From: Candidatus Bathyarchaeota archaeon
Lineage (GTDB): Archaea > Thermoproteota > Bathyarchaeia > Bathyarchaeales > DTEX01
Direction of reading: 5' to 3'
Length of the DNA: 64,000 nucleotides
Assembly (NCBI GenBank): GCA_018396635.1
Contig: JAGTQE010000006.1
Span: forward strand, 1 to 64,000
In this document: positions 9,215-18,512 of the stretch, piece by piece
Layout of the letters: every line of letters starts with the position of its first letter
How positions within the stretch are numbered: position 1 is the first letter of the stretch
Position numbers and translations under genes: made by a program
Notes under the pieces: generated by a model
Databases searched by the model: none
Seen by the model: only the letters and a program-made list of their open reading frames with translations
What the model was told of the DNA's origin: nothing

Positions 9215-10501
9215 TTAGTCTTCCCACCTCATTATCTCCCTTAAATAGTCTCTCACGATATCCTTCAGTGATTCAACGTTACTAACGGAGCTTATTGTTT
9301 TTCCCTCTTTAATTAACCGTTTTATATCGTTGGGGTCGGCGTAAGGTAAACCGTCAATCCACCTGATGTTTAGCTCGCTAGCCGGAACAACTGATATATG
9401 ATATTTCTCGAAGATCTCTAGGGCTTGATGGGACATCGTTCCATTAATGATCACTGCCTTAATCCCTCTTTTAGCTAGGTTTTCAGCTGTTGACGAGCCC
9501 CCGCCGCTTGGATCCATTATGTAGACTAAGTCGCCAACCTTAATATTATATAGCTTGAAAGATTTATCAAGCCCCTCCCTAGTGAACGATTCGATCGGCT
9601 TCAGTAGAATTAGCCCCTCCCTTGATTCTGAGCCGCTTAAGGATTGGAGCCTGCTAAGCGCCTGCCTATAGGCTTCTATTTGGGCTTCCTGCTCCGCAAT
9701 CTTATCCCTGAGAACTCTTATCTCCTCATAGAGCTTTCGGTACTCACGCTCCCTCCTTATCTGGAGAACCTGCTCGCTACGAACCTTCTCTAGGGCATTC
9801 CTAAGGCTCTCAACCTCAGTCTCCAGAGCCCTTATTTTTAAGTGCAGCTCCCTATTCGCCTCTCTCAGGATCCTGTTTCTCTCCCTCTCAAGCATAAGCC
9901 TTCTAGTAAGATTCTCTATAATCTCCCTCATCTTCTCTTCAGTTGATATAACGGGTCCAAGGATAGGCGGCTTCTCGGAGCCCTTATCCTTAAGAGCTTT
10001 TATGGCCCTGGATATGCTATAGCCCCTGGCAACGAGATCCTTAACATCGTTTGGTGAGATTTCGTCTCCAATCTCTTTCAGCTTGGCGTCAACCTGCTCA
10101 AACTTACTTTTATAATGTTGATAGGCTTTTATTGCAGCAGCTAGGGCGTCAAGTTCATGGGCGTTCTCGATCTTCACATTGTACCGCTCAGCGTAAAGCT
10201 TAGTTAATCGATGCTTCTCCTCAATGCTCATCGATATAGCTGGCTCAAATAGTACGGCATTGAGTTTTCTTGATAGTCTCTCAAGGAGACTGGGGGCTGG
10301 CGAGACGTCGCTTGAAACTATTGTCGTCTCACCGAAGCTTATTATCCTCTCAATTATCTTACTAAGAGACCAACCTCTATGGCTCTCGACGAGTATGGGC
10401 TCCCCATCAAGGGTTAAGATTGCTAGGCCACAGTTTAGCCCAGGGTCAACCCCAACGATCAGCTTCCTTGCTCCATAACCAGCCATACAATAAATATTCA
10501 T
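9215..10501 (-). CDS. DUF460/COG2433-like protein (RNase H-fold N-terminus plus coiled coil)
   Basis: IVGVDPGLNCGLAILTLDGEP N-terminus, long coiled coil, C-terminal GDLVYIMDPSGGGSSTAENL. Confidence 0.75.
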   Translation of the reverse strand: MNIYCMAGYGARKLIVGVDPGLNCGLAILTLDGEPILVESHRGWSLSKIIERIISFGETTIVSSDVSPAPSLLERLSRKLNAVLFEPAISMSIEEKHRLTKLYAERYNVKIENAHELDALAAAIKAYQHYKSKFEQVDAKLKEIGDEISPNDVKDLVARGYSISRAIKALKDKGSEKPPILGPVISTEEKMREIIENLTRRLMLERERNRILREANRELHLKIRALETEVESLRNALEKVRSEQVLQIRREREYRKLYEEIRVLRDKIAEQEAQIEAYRQALSRLQSLSGSESREGLILLKPIESFTREGLDKSFKLYNIKVGDLVYIMDPSGGGSSTAENLAKRGIKAVIINGTMSHQALEIFEKYHISVVPASELNIRWIDGLPYADPNDIKRLIKEGKTISSVSNVESLKDIVRDYLREIMRWED

Positions 10502-10529
10502 GTGGATTACGCTTAAAAACTTGCAGATG

Positions 10530-11426
10530 TCAGAGAGGCCTCTTCATGTAATCTAACGCTTCCTGAAGATCCCTAATAACGCCATGCTTCCTCCTAAAGA
10601 ATTTGATTATGTTCCAGACATCCCTCTTTAAAATGTCTTCAGCGTTTGGATGATCAGCCCTAACGAATTGCGGCCAATCTATTATTAGTATATGGTTTGA
10701 CGGCGTTAAAATAATGTTAAATTCGCTTAAATCTCCATGTATAACCCTGGATTTAAGGTAAGCTAACCTCACGTTCTCCAAGATCTCGTTTAGAACAGCC
10801 TCCGGATTAGGTATCTCCTTGAATTTAAATAGGCAATCACCCTCTATCATCCCCATAACAACAACATGCCTATTGTGCCCGATAGGCTTCGGAACGGATA
10901 CTCCACATGGATGAACGAGCCTAAGCGCCTCCATCTCCTTCTCCGCGGCCAGGCGTGACTGATATAGCCATGAGACGTGCCTCCTATCTAGAAGATAACC
11001 TCTAAACCTTCTAGTCTGCCGGAAACTAATCCTGCCCAGACGATGAAACTTCACAGCCACCCTCTCGCCGCCCGCAGTCAGCCCGTCATAGACATCCGCC
11101 TCCTTGCCGACTCCCAAAGGCTTACCTAGAGACTCTAAAACTCCCATTTTCACTAGGGCGTTTAGGGCTAGGCAGTCGTATCCCGCTGTGCTCAGAACGT
11201 AGCCAATATAGGAGCCGACCCACCGGTGAATTAAGCCCAAACCATTAAGCTTCTCAAGCCTATACCTGATCTCCTTCTCCGCTAAGCCGCTCATCATTAA
11301 GATATCTCTTTCAGGGACGTATCTATGGCGGCTCATATCAACCTCTATCTTAGCCAGAACCTTTATATCCTCGGCCTCAAGCTGGCGGAGCGCCCTAACA
11401 GCTATATCAACTGAAGACATAAACAA
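10530..11426 (-). CDS. rio2: RIO2-type serine protein kinase
   Basis: N-terminal wHTH, GVGKEADVYDGLTAGGERVAVKFHRLG, VIHGDLSEFNIIL, ILIIDWPQF. Confidence 0.93.
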   Translation of the reverse strand: MFMSSVDIAVRALRQLEAEDIKVLAKIEVDMSRHRYVPERDILMMSGLAEKEIRYRLEKLNGLGLIHRWVGSYIGYVLSTAGYDCLALNALVKMGVLESLGKPLGVGKEADVYDGLTAGGERVAVKFHRLGRISFRQTRRFRGYLLDRRHVSWLYQSRLAAEKEMEALRLVHPCGVSVPKPIGHNRHVVVMGMIEGDCLFKFKEIPNPEAVLNEILENVRLAYLKSRVIHGDLSEFNIILTPSNHILIIDWPQFVRADHPNAEDILKRDVWNIIKFFRRKHGVIRDLQEALDYMKRPL

Positions 11427-11564
11427 TAAAATAGACCTATTTCAGGCATTTAACCTTTAAATGTCTCCGCAATCATCTACTTGGAGGGGTTGCGTAGTTA
11501 AGGAAGATTTATATCTATAAAAGTTACAATTATAGGTTGTCTTTAATGCTGAAGGTTTAATTGA

Positions 11565-11912
11565 ATGAGCAAGTCTGTAAAATCTGATAAGACAAGTTAT
11601 GGTGTGGGTGCGCTCTTCGTTTTCGCAGCTTCTCTAGGTGTGGCGGCGATAGTTTATGGCGGAGGTTTTCTCATATTCGACCCACTAAATTTAATTACAT
11701 TCATCATTAGCCCCCTCGGAGCCTATACGCTCCTTTACGCCTTAAAGGTGCGGGGAGACCGCCCATATTATTTGAGCTGGGGGCTAATAATGCTCATTAC
11801 GGGCTTATCGCTCGCCCTCTATAGGCTTATAAACGTGATGGTGTTATTCGGTCTGCTACTTATCCTCCTAGCATCCATAGGTCTCTTCGAGTATTGGAGG
11901 AGAAAGGGATGA
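11565..11912 (+). CDS. Small membrane protein
   Basis: 115-aa ORF with four hydrophobic segments. Confidence 0.6.
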   Translation: MSKSVKSDKTSYGVGALFVFAASLGVAAIVYGGGFLIFDPLNLITFIISPLGAYTLLYALKVRGDRPYYLSWGLIMLITGLSLALYRLINVMVLFGLLLILLASIGLFEYWRRKG

Positions 11913-12445
11913 GTGGAGAAAAGAGGTTGGAGAAAGTTCGTGGGGAGATGGGGTTACTGGAGAGGATTGTTAGCTATCTTCCCGGCTATAGGGGGTATAA
12001 GGAGAAGGAGCTGCGTCGGGAGACCGATAGGCTTGTTAGGATGGAGGCTGTTAATAGGCTTAGGGCTGCAAAAGAAGCTTTAAGAAGAAAGCTCACAAAC
12101 CCAGCCCTTCTCCAAAGGATTTCAGGCGAGGACATGTGGGTGCTTGAGAGCCTTATGTCTAGGCTGGATAGGGTGATACAGCGCTTAGATAGGGCTGTAG
12201 CTGGCTACGCAGGCATGTTCGATTCGGTTAGGGTTAAGGAAGATAAGCTTGACTCCGCCCTTCAGCTCGACCTAGAACTAATAGAGAAAGCCGATTCTTT
12301 AAAGGCGGATACTGAGGCGCTTGTTAAAATGTCTCCGGGCGGAGAAGAGTGGAGGCAGGGCATGAACAACCTGATGTTAAGAGTCGAAGAGATAGATGCC
12401 CTGATTGATAGGCGAGTGGAGATATTTAGGGGGCTGACGGGTTAA
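11894..12445 (+). CDS. Coiled-coil protein upstream of SPFH gene (start probably 11909)
   Basis: Heptad-rich charged sequence LPGYRGYKEKELRRETDRLVR..; overlaps the upstream ORF; same strand as the SPFH gene. Confidence 0.65.
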   Translation: MEEKGMSGEKRLEKVRGEMGLLERIVSYLPGYRGYKEKELRRETDRLVRMEAVNRLRAAKEALRRKLTNPALLQRISGEDMWVLESLMSRLDRVIQRLDRAVAGYAGMFDSVRVKEDKLDSALQLDLELIEKADSLKADTEALVKMSPGGEEWRQGMNNLMLRVEEIDALIDRRVEIFRGLTG

Positions 12446-12475
12446 TGCGGCCTTACATTTTGGAGGTGATTTGAG

Positions 12476-13516
12476 GTGCCGAAGGTTATTGAGTGGGTTG
12501 GCGCAAAAGAGGACGACATTGTTTGGAGGTATCCTAGAGAAGATATTGCGTGGGGAGACATCCTAGTGGTCCATGAGTATGAGGCTGCAGTATTCTTTAG
12601 GGATGGAAAAGCCTACGATGTCTTCAGGGCTGGAAGACACGTCTTAACGACAGCAAACCTACCTCTGCTGACAAAAGCGCTGTCAGCTTTAGCTGGATAC
12701 GATAAGGTTCCGTTCAGGGCGACAATAATATTTGTCTCGCTAAAGCAGTTCCAGGGAAGGTTTGGCGCTCAAGGTCAAACCAAAGAGCTGGCTCCCCTAA
12801 AGTTTTACGGAAGCTTCTGGTTTAGAATTGAAGAGCCTAATCTCTTCGTTAATGAAGTTGTCGGCGGGCAGGGAGCGTACACCACAGGCAGCCTCCAAGA
12901 TTTTCTCAGAGGATACTTCAATGAGAGATTAATTGACACGTTGAACCAATATTCGCTAACCGAGGTTTATGGGAAACTCGATGAAACCAGCTTCCTAGCG
13001 AAGAATGCCCTCTACGATGCCTTCAAGAGGATTGGGCTGGAGCTAATTGACGTGAAGTTTGAGGGGATTGACACAACACCGGAGTGGAGGGACAGAATAT
13101 TCTTCTTGAGAACCGGGGTTTCAGCCAGCGAGGTTTTAAGGATGCAGACAGTTCAGAAGACAGCTGAAAGCCTATCGAAGAGCCCCGGCGCAGCTGTAGG
13201 TGCGGGCGTAGTGGTGATTCCACCATTATTCCAGCCGCCAGCCCCAGCCGCGCCAGCACAGCAGATTACACCATGCCCAAAATGCGGCTTCCAAAATCCG
13301 TCAACAGCAAAGTTCTGCAGCAATTGCGGCGCACCCCTACAGGCGGCCGCAGCTGGCTTAACATGCCCGAAATGCGGAACAGCGAACCCAGCAGGTGCGA
13401 AATTCTGCATAAATTGCGGTTCGCCACTACAATCTTCAGTTAAGTGCCCGAAGTGTGGAAGCGAGGTTCAGCCGGGGGCAAAGTTCTGCCAAAATTGCGG
13501 GGAAAAGCTGGCTTAA
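12476..13516 (+). CDS. SPFH-domain protein with three C-terminal zinc ribbons
   Basis: VIEWVGAKEDDIVWRYPREDIAWGDILVVHEYEAAVFFRDGKAYDVF start; tandem CPKCG-x12-FCxNCG ribbons. Confidence 0.88.
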   Translation: MPKVIEWVGAKEDDIVWRYPREDIAWGDILVVHEYEAAVFFRDGKAYDVFRAGRHVLTTANLPLLTKALSALAGYDKVPFRATIIFVSLKQFQGRFGAQGQTKELAPLKFYGSFWFRIEEPNLFVNEVVGGQGAYTTGSLQDFLRGYFNERLIDTLNQYSLTEVYGKLDETSFLAKNALYDAFKRIGLELIDVKFEGIDTTPEWRDRIFFLRTGVSASEVLRMQTVQKTAESLSKSPGAAVGAGVVVIPPLFQPPAPAAPAQQITPCPKCGFQNPSTAKFCSNCGAPLQAAAAGLTCPKCGTANPAGAKFCINCGSPLQSSVKCPKCGSEVQPGAKFCQNCGEKLA

Positions 13517-13615
13517 TGGATTCAAGCCACATAATAACAAGTAACTTGGCGGGCGATTCGGGCGCAGCGCTAATCCCCTAAATCTTTTTATTCTGTAAGG
13601 TCTAGGAAAGTTAGA

Positions 13616-14212
13616 CTACGCTGTCCTTCTAGCGCCGCAGTGGGGGCATACTGTCTCGGTTTGCGGGAAGAGCGTTCCACAGTATTTGCATGGAACCATA
13701 ACTACTTCGCGGATAACTTCCCTCTCCTTTATAACTGGGGCAGCCGCCGGCTGGGCGACTTGAACCTCGAGGGTTGGGCTCACGGCATCCAGCCTACCCT
13801 TAACCGCTACAACGCCCTTAATTGTCCACGTAACCCTTCTGTCCACCCCCTTGGAGGTTGGCTTCATTGTGATTGGGATCGGGATGCTGAAGGGAAAGCT
13901 ACCTGAAAAACCCTTTGAAATATGCATAGGCCCGCTGAGGCTTGGTTTCGCGGAATAAAGCGTAGCCGACTCCCAAACTTCTCTGACAACTTCCCTCTTT
14001 AGGGCTGCGTCATAGAGCCGCTTCTGAACCTTAGCCGACTCAACACATTGTAATTCACATCTGACATCTTCGGCGTCAAAATCCTCATCCGAGGATACAA
14101 ATAATTCTCCCTTGATGTCGCCTCCGAGGAAAAAGACGTTACCATCGAGATTTAATCTTAAGCTGACTTTTGGAGGTGTAACCTTCTCAGCTATCCTCTT
14201 CAGGAACGACAA
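13616..14212 (-). CDS. Arrestin-like/SpoOM-like beta-sandwich protein with C-terminal zinc ribbon
   Basis: VSLRLNLDGNVFFLGGDIKGELFVSSDEDFDAEDVRCELQC pattern; CKYCGTLFPQTETVCPHCG. Confidence 0.6.
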   Translation of the reverse strand: MSFLKRIAEKVTPPKVSLRLNLDGNVFFLGGDIKGELFVSSDEDFDAEDVRCELQCVESAKVQKRLYDAALKREVVREVWESATLYSAKPSLSGPMHISKGFSGSFPFSIPIPITMKPTSKGVDRRVTWTIKGVVAVKGRLDAVSPTLEVQVAQPAAAPVIKEREVIREVVMVPCKYCGTLFPQTETVCPHCGARRTA

Positions 14213-14380
14213 TGGTGATCCTCCACTCTCTCTAAAAATGTAAAATGTTAAAACTTAAAATATTTGCCCTTAAGGATTTAGTAGGCTTTTCTCCCTTTTT
14301 GATCGTTAAGTCCCTATTTAATTAAGGCAGATGTCCTCTAAGCTAAGCATAAAGTCTCATTCTGTTTTATGTGAGGGCAA

Positions 14381-15055
14381 CTACTCTGGTGGAGGGGGCG
14401 GAGGCGGCGGGGGTGGCGGAGGTGGAGGAGGTCTTAATGAGATGAAAAAGTATGCTGCTGAAACGGTGAAGATGGCGTTTAACAGCCAGCTTACTACTGC
14501 ACCTATATATGATCCGACGATTGGGATTAGCGAGAAACCATACGAGAACACTGCGCCTATAACTATTACGAGGATAATGAAGACCACGACTTCGCCAACA
14601 TTACTCAACACGAAATTAAAGGATCTCTTCACGCTTTCAACAGCATCTAATTCCTCAATTATAGCTATGACAACTATGAACATGGCTATTGGAAGCAATA
14701 TCACGGTTATGCTGAATAAAGCCGCAATTATAGCCGTGACGATTAATGTGCCAATTCTGCTAACCACAAGATTCAGGCTCTTGTGTAAATCTATCGGCTG
14801 ACCGCTAAGGGAGTCGTTAACCATATCTATGAGCATGCATGCGGCTACGAAGCCTAAAATAGCGGCGACAAATGAGCCGAACATGAGTATGAATGGATTC
14901 GGCGCCTCAATAAAGTAGTATCTTATGGGGAACAATTGGGCGAGAGCGGAGAAAACCCATTGAACAATAATTGGGGCGGCGAAGGGAGCCAGCAGCATCG
15001 GGTTCCTCACTGAGATATCTAAACCCCTAGAAATAGATTCTATTGACTTTGACAT
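14381..15055 (-). CDS. Multi-pass membrane protein with C-terminal poly-proline (15 Pro) tail
   Basis: Five or more hydrophobic segments; C-terminus FISLRP(15)E-stop encoded at 14381-14434. Confidence 0.8.
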   Translation of the reverse strand: MSKSIESISRGLDISVRNPMLLAPFAAPIIVQWVFSALAQLFPIRYYFIEAPNPFILMFGSFVAAILGFVAACMLIDMVNDSLSGQPIDLHKSLNLVVSRIGTLIVTAIIAALFSITVILLPIAMFIVVIAIIEELDAVESVKRSFNFVLSNVGEVVVFIILVIVIGAVFSYGFSLIPIVGSYIGAVVSWLLNAIFTVSAAYFFISLRPPPPPPPPPPPPPPPE

Positions 15056-15138
15056 GCTTTACATTTATGAGCTTTTAGCTTATTAATCTATCGTTGCCTA
15101 AAAAGGCTTAAATTAATTATGCTCCAAAATAATAGGGT

Positions 15139-15525
15139 TTGAGGCTGATTGGAGAGATTAATATGGCGCAGGCGAGAGAGAAAAGCGTGACAAGAGAACG
15201 TTTAATTGGGATGCAGGTTATAGATGGAGACGGCTATTTAGTGGGGACTGTTAGGGACATAAGCTTCACTATTGGAAGAATGGGCATATCGCTATACGTG
15301 GAGGGGAAAGACGGCTCAACAAGAGAGATACCTTGGGAAGAGGTGCAATCCGTAGGAGACTTTGTCCTCTTAAAACAGCGGCCAGCACAGGTTTTAGAGG
15401 CACAACAGCCCCAACAACAGGTTCAGCAAGCGCAGGCACCGGTCTGCCCAACCTGTAAAGGCCCACTTACATGGATACCACAATATCAGAGATGGTACTG
15501 CTATAAATGTAGGAAGTACGCTTAA
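15139..15525 (+). CDS. PRC-barrel domain protein with Gln-rich linker and zinc ribbon (start probably 15163)
   Basis: LIGMQVIDGDGYLVGTVRDISF PRC-barrel pattern; CPTCKGPLTWIPQYQRWYCYKC. Confidence 0.8.
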   Translation: MRLIGEINMAQAREKSVTRERLIGMQVIDGDGYLVGTVRDISFTIGRMGISLYVEGKDGSTREIPWEEVQSVGDFVLLKQRPAQVLEAQQPQQQVQQAQAPVCPTCKGPLTWIPQYQRWYCYKCRKYA

Positions 15526-15664
15526 TCGAGCAAAAAGATAAGACAATGCTCATATCAGCTGCCAGCATACTATTTATAAACCCGACATAAAGGCTTTAAA
15601 ATTAGGCTACTTGCTAAGCGCTTTCCCCAACTAAGTTTTCCTAAAGATTTATGGAGGTGTCGAA

Positions 15665-16729
15665 TTGGATGTAAGAAGGAGGGTGATGACGGTTTACCGC
15701 GGTGGGGAACCAGATAGAATACCATGGTTAATTTATGATGGGCTTCTCCCTAGGGGTTATTTTGAGCGTAAGCTTAGAAATATGGGTTTAGGCTTGAAGT
15801 TTTCCGCACCGGTTTGGAGGGTTGAGATGCTCCATGTCCGCGTTGAGACGAGGAGTCTAGGCAACATCATATATACGAGCTTTCATACTCCTGTTGGCAG
15901 CGTTTCGATGAGTCAGAGAATCGGCTTACAGGAGGGCGCAGGCTCATCTTGGATCATAGAGCATCCGATTAAGGGCTTAGCGGACTTTGAGGTTGTCGAG
16001 TTTATAGCTGAGGATACGCAGTATGTTCCCGACTATAAGCCTTTCCTAGACGCTGAGCGTAATCTAGGCGATGATGGAATAGTGTTCGTTTGGGCTGGGC
16101 GCTCGCCAATCCAGGAGCTTCAAATCGAGCTCATGGGATATAAGATGTTCGCCGTTGCGCTCTACAGGTATCCTAAGGAGTTTGAGAGGCTTCTGAGGGC
16201 TTTGGAGAAGAGGGCTGATGAGCGCTATAAGATAATAGCAGAGTCCCCGGCTGAAGTTGTGAATGGAATGGATAACATAAATAGTGTGATAGTGAGCCCG
16301 AAACTCTACGAAAAATACGTTATGCCATTCTATAGTAAGCAGCATAGGCTTCTACGCAAACATGACAAGATTTTGGAGGATCACATGGATGGGAAACTTA
16401 AAGCTTTAAAAGATTTGATTGCGAAAACGGATCTGAACGTTATTGAGGCGTTTACGCCTCCCCCCATGGGAGACCTGCCGCTAAAGGAGGCTAGAGAAGC
16501 ATGGGATGGAAAGATCATAAGCCTCAACATTCCGGAATCAATTTTCCTAGAGAGCCCTAGTAGAATCCAAGAGTACGTTTTAAGTCTTCTGAGGGAGGCG
16601 GCCCCAGGCGACCGCTTCATGCTGTCGATTACAGAAGATATTCCGGCAGGATACAGGGAGATGGGGTTGACGACGGTTACAAGAGTTTGGAGGAGGTATG
16701 GTAAGTATCCAATTCAGAACGCATTTTAA
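15665..16729 (+). CDS. Uroporphyrinogen decarboxylase (URO-D)-like protein, possible methyltransferase
   Basis: URO-D-like architecture: MTVYRGGEPDRIPWL.. and DNINSVIVSPKLYEKYVMPFYSKQHRLLRKH.. Confidence 0.78.
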   Translation: MDVRRRVMTVYRGGEPDRIPWLIYDGLLPRGYFERKLRNMGLGLKFSAPVWRVEMLHVRVETRSLGNIIYTSFHTPVGSVSMSQRIGLQEGAGSSWIIEHPIKGLADFEVVEFIAEDTQYVPDYKPFLDAERNLGDDGIVFVWAGRSPIQELQIELMGYKMFAVALYRYPKEFERLLRALEKRADERYKIIAESPAEVVNGMDNINSVIVSPKLYEKYVMPFYSKQHRLLRKHDKILEDHMDGKLKALKDLIAKTDLNVIEAFTPPPMGDLPLKEAREAWDGKIISLNIPESIFLESPSRIQEYVLSLLREAAPGDRFMLSITEDIPAGYREMGLTTVTRVWRRYGKYPIQNAF

Positions 16730-16764
16730 GCTTAAACCTTAGAGCGTAAACACCGAATAGTGGG

Positions 16765-17853
16765 ATGCAGGGGGAAGTAATTTTGGAATCGTATTTGAGC
16801 GAAGTAGATTTTGAAACTATAAAGCAGCGCTTCGACGCCTTCTGGAATAGGGAGGTTCTAGATAGGCCCGTAATTCATATAACTGCGCCCAGAAAGCCGA
16901 GGCGTGAGATAAAGCTGCCACCCGTTAAGTCTGTTGAGGAGAGGTGGACAAACATAGATTATATCCTAAGTAAGGTTGAGCTGCAATTTGAGTGCACTCT
17001 CTTTCTAGGTGACGCCATACCCGTCTACTGGCCTAACCTGGGCCCAAATCAGCTAACAGCATTCCTAGGGGGCGACCTAATATTTCTCAATGAGCGCACC
17101 TCCTGGGTGAAGCCCTTCATAAATGATCTGAGGGGCTTTGACCCTGTCCTAGACGAGTCTAATAGGTGGTGGAAAATAATGAATAACATAATGGATGCGA
17201 TCTGCGAAGTCGCTGAAGGTAACTTTCTTGTCGGTATACCAGATCTACACTATGGCGGAGATGCTTTAGCGGCTATGATCGGCACAGAGAATCTTGTCAA
17301 AGCGTTGTACACACAACCCAATGAGGTTAAAAGGTTGATTGGGAGACTGACTGAGATATGCATAAAAGTTTTCGAAGTCTTCTACCAGAAGACCTCACGC
17401 ATCCAAAAGGGCTCAATAAGCTGGATACCTGCATACTCAAGGGGCAGATTCCTCCCACTTCAGGACGACTTCTCAGGCCTCGTCTCCCCGAAAATGTTCA
17501 GGGAATTCTTCTTAGAGGAGCAAGTGATCTTATCCAAGCATGTAGATAACTCAATCTTCCACTTAGATGGCCCAATGGCTCTAGGTAATTTAAGCATACT
17601 GCTAGAGGTAGACTCAATAGATGGCATTCAATGGGTTCCAGGGGCAGGTTCACCCCCAGCCTCCAAATGGATACACGTATGCCAAAAGATACTCAACTCC
17701 GGAAAGTGCCTTCATATAAGCTGCGAGCCTTGGGAGGTAAAAATACTGCTAGATAACCTTAAACACGGCGGGCTCTTCCTGCAAACATGGTGTAGCAGCG
17801 AGGAGGAGGCGCGTAGAGTCCTGAAGATTGTTGAGAAATATTATGCAAAGTAA
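16765..17853 (+). CDS. URO-D-like protein, divergent second copy
   Basis: ..SGLVSPKMFREFFLEEQVILSKHVDNSIFHLDGPMAL..GIQWVPGAGSPPASKW.. URO-D-like C-terminal half. Confidence 0.7.
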   Translation: MQGEVILESYLSEVDFETIKQRFDAFWNREVLDRPVIHITAPRKPRREIKLPPVKSVEERWTNIDYILSKVELQFECTLFLGDAIPVYWPNLGPNQLTAFLGGDLIFLNERTSWVKPFINDLRGFDPVLDESNRWWKIMNNIMDAICEVAEGNFLVGIPDLHYGGDALAAMIGTENLVKALYTQPNEVKRLIGRLTEICIKVFEVFYQKTSRIQKGSISWIPAYSRGRFLPLQDDFSGLVSPKMFREFFLEEQVILSKHVDNSIFHLDGPMALGNLSILLEVDSIDGIQWVPGAGSPPASKWIHVCQKILNSGKCLHISCEPWEVKILLDNLKHGGLFLQTWCSSEEEARRVLKIVEKYYAK

Positions 17854-17872
17854 GCTCAGCTAGCTTCTGATA

Positions 17873-18484
17873 TTGCATTGCAAAAATCTTTTTACTCCAT
17901 TTTGGTTAACGATTATTTTGGTAGGTGTCTTAAAATTGGGTATAGTTCTGACTCCAAACGAGAAGTTCTTTAAGATTCAGAAGGGTAGGATTCCGAGCGT
18001 TGATATTGGGGCTTGGCGCCTTACAGTGGATGGATATGTTGAAAAGTCTCTCTCCCTCTCCTATGATGAACTGAGCATGCTTCCGCAGATTAAATTGATT
18101 GAAGTTTTAGAGTGCTATGATAATACTCCGGGAGGAAACCTTATAGGCGTTGCTGAGTGGGAAGGGGTTCTTGTAAGAGATCTCCTTGAAATGGCTCAGC
18201 CGAGAGAAGGGGCTTCGACACTACTCTTCTACTCCCTAGACGGCTACTCCACCAATCATAAAATAGATTATGTTAGGAGGATGTGCGTCATGCTGGCCCT
18301 TAAGATGAATGGTGTGATCCTGCCGATTGAACATGGCTACCCTGTTAGGCTTGTGGCCCCAGGAATGTATGGCTATAAGTGGGCTAAGTGGGTCTATAGG
18401 GTTGAGGTTTTGAGGGAGGAGAAGCTGGGGTACTGGGAAAAGAGGGGTTATCCCTCAGAGCCATTTAGGGGCCTCAGAAAATAG
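17873..18484 (+). CDS. Sulfite-oxidase/YedY-like molybdopterin-binding oxidoreductase
   Basis: WRLTVDGYV..LSYDELSMLPQ..VLECYDNTPGGNLIGVAEWEGVLVRDLLEMA..GYPVRLVAPGMYGYKWAKWV; hydrophobic N-terminus. Confidence 0.87.
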   Translation: MHCKNLFTPFWLTIILVGVLKLGIVLTPNEKFFKIQKGRIPSVDIGAWRLTVDGYVEKSLSLSYDELSMLPQIKLIEVLECYDNTPGGNLIGVAEWEGVLVRDLLEMAQPREGASTLLFYSLDGYSTNHKIDYVRRMCVMLALKMNGVILPIEHGYPVRLVAPGMYGYKWAKWVYRVEVLREEKLGYWEKRGYPSEPFRGLRK

Positions 18485-18512
18485 GAGAATAATATTATGG
18501 ATGGCGCTAAAT

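Noticed and set aside
14331-14801. Poly-glycine ORF on the plus strand
   Set aside because: It is the antisense of the poly-proline C-terminus of the minus-strand membrane protein, which has coherent hydrophobic segments; the plus ORF is low-complexity and implausible.
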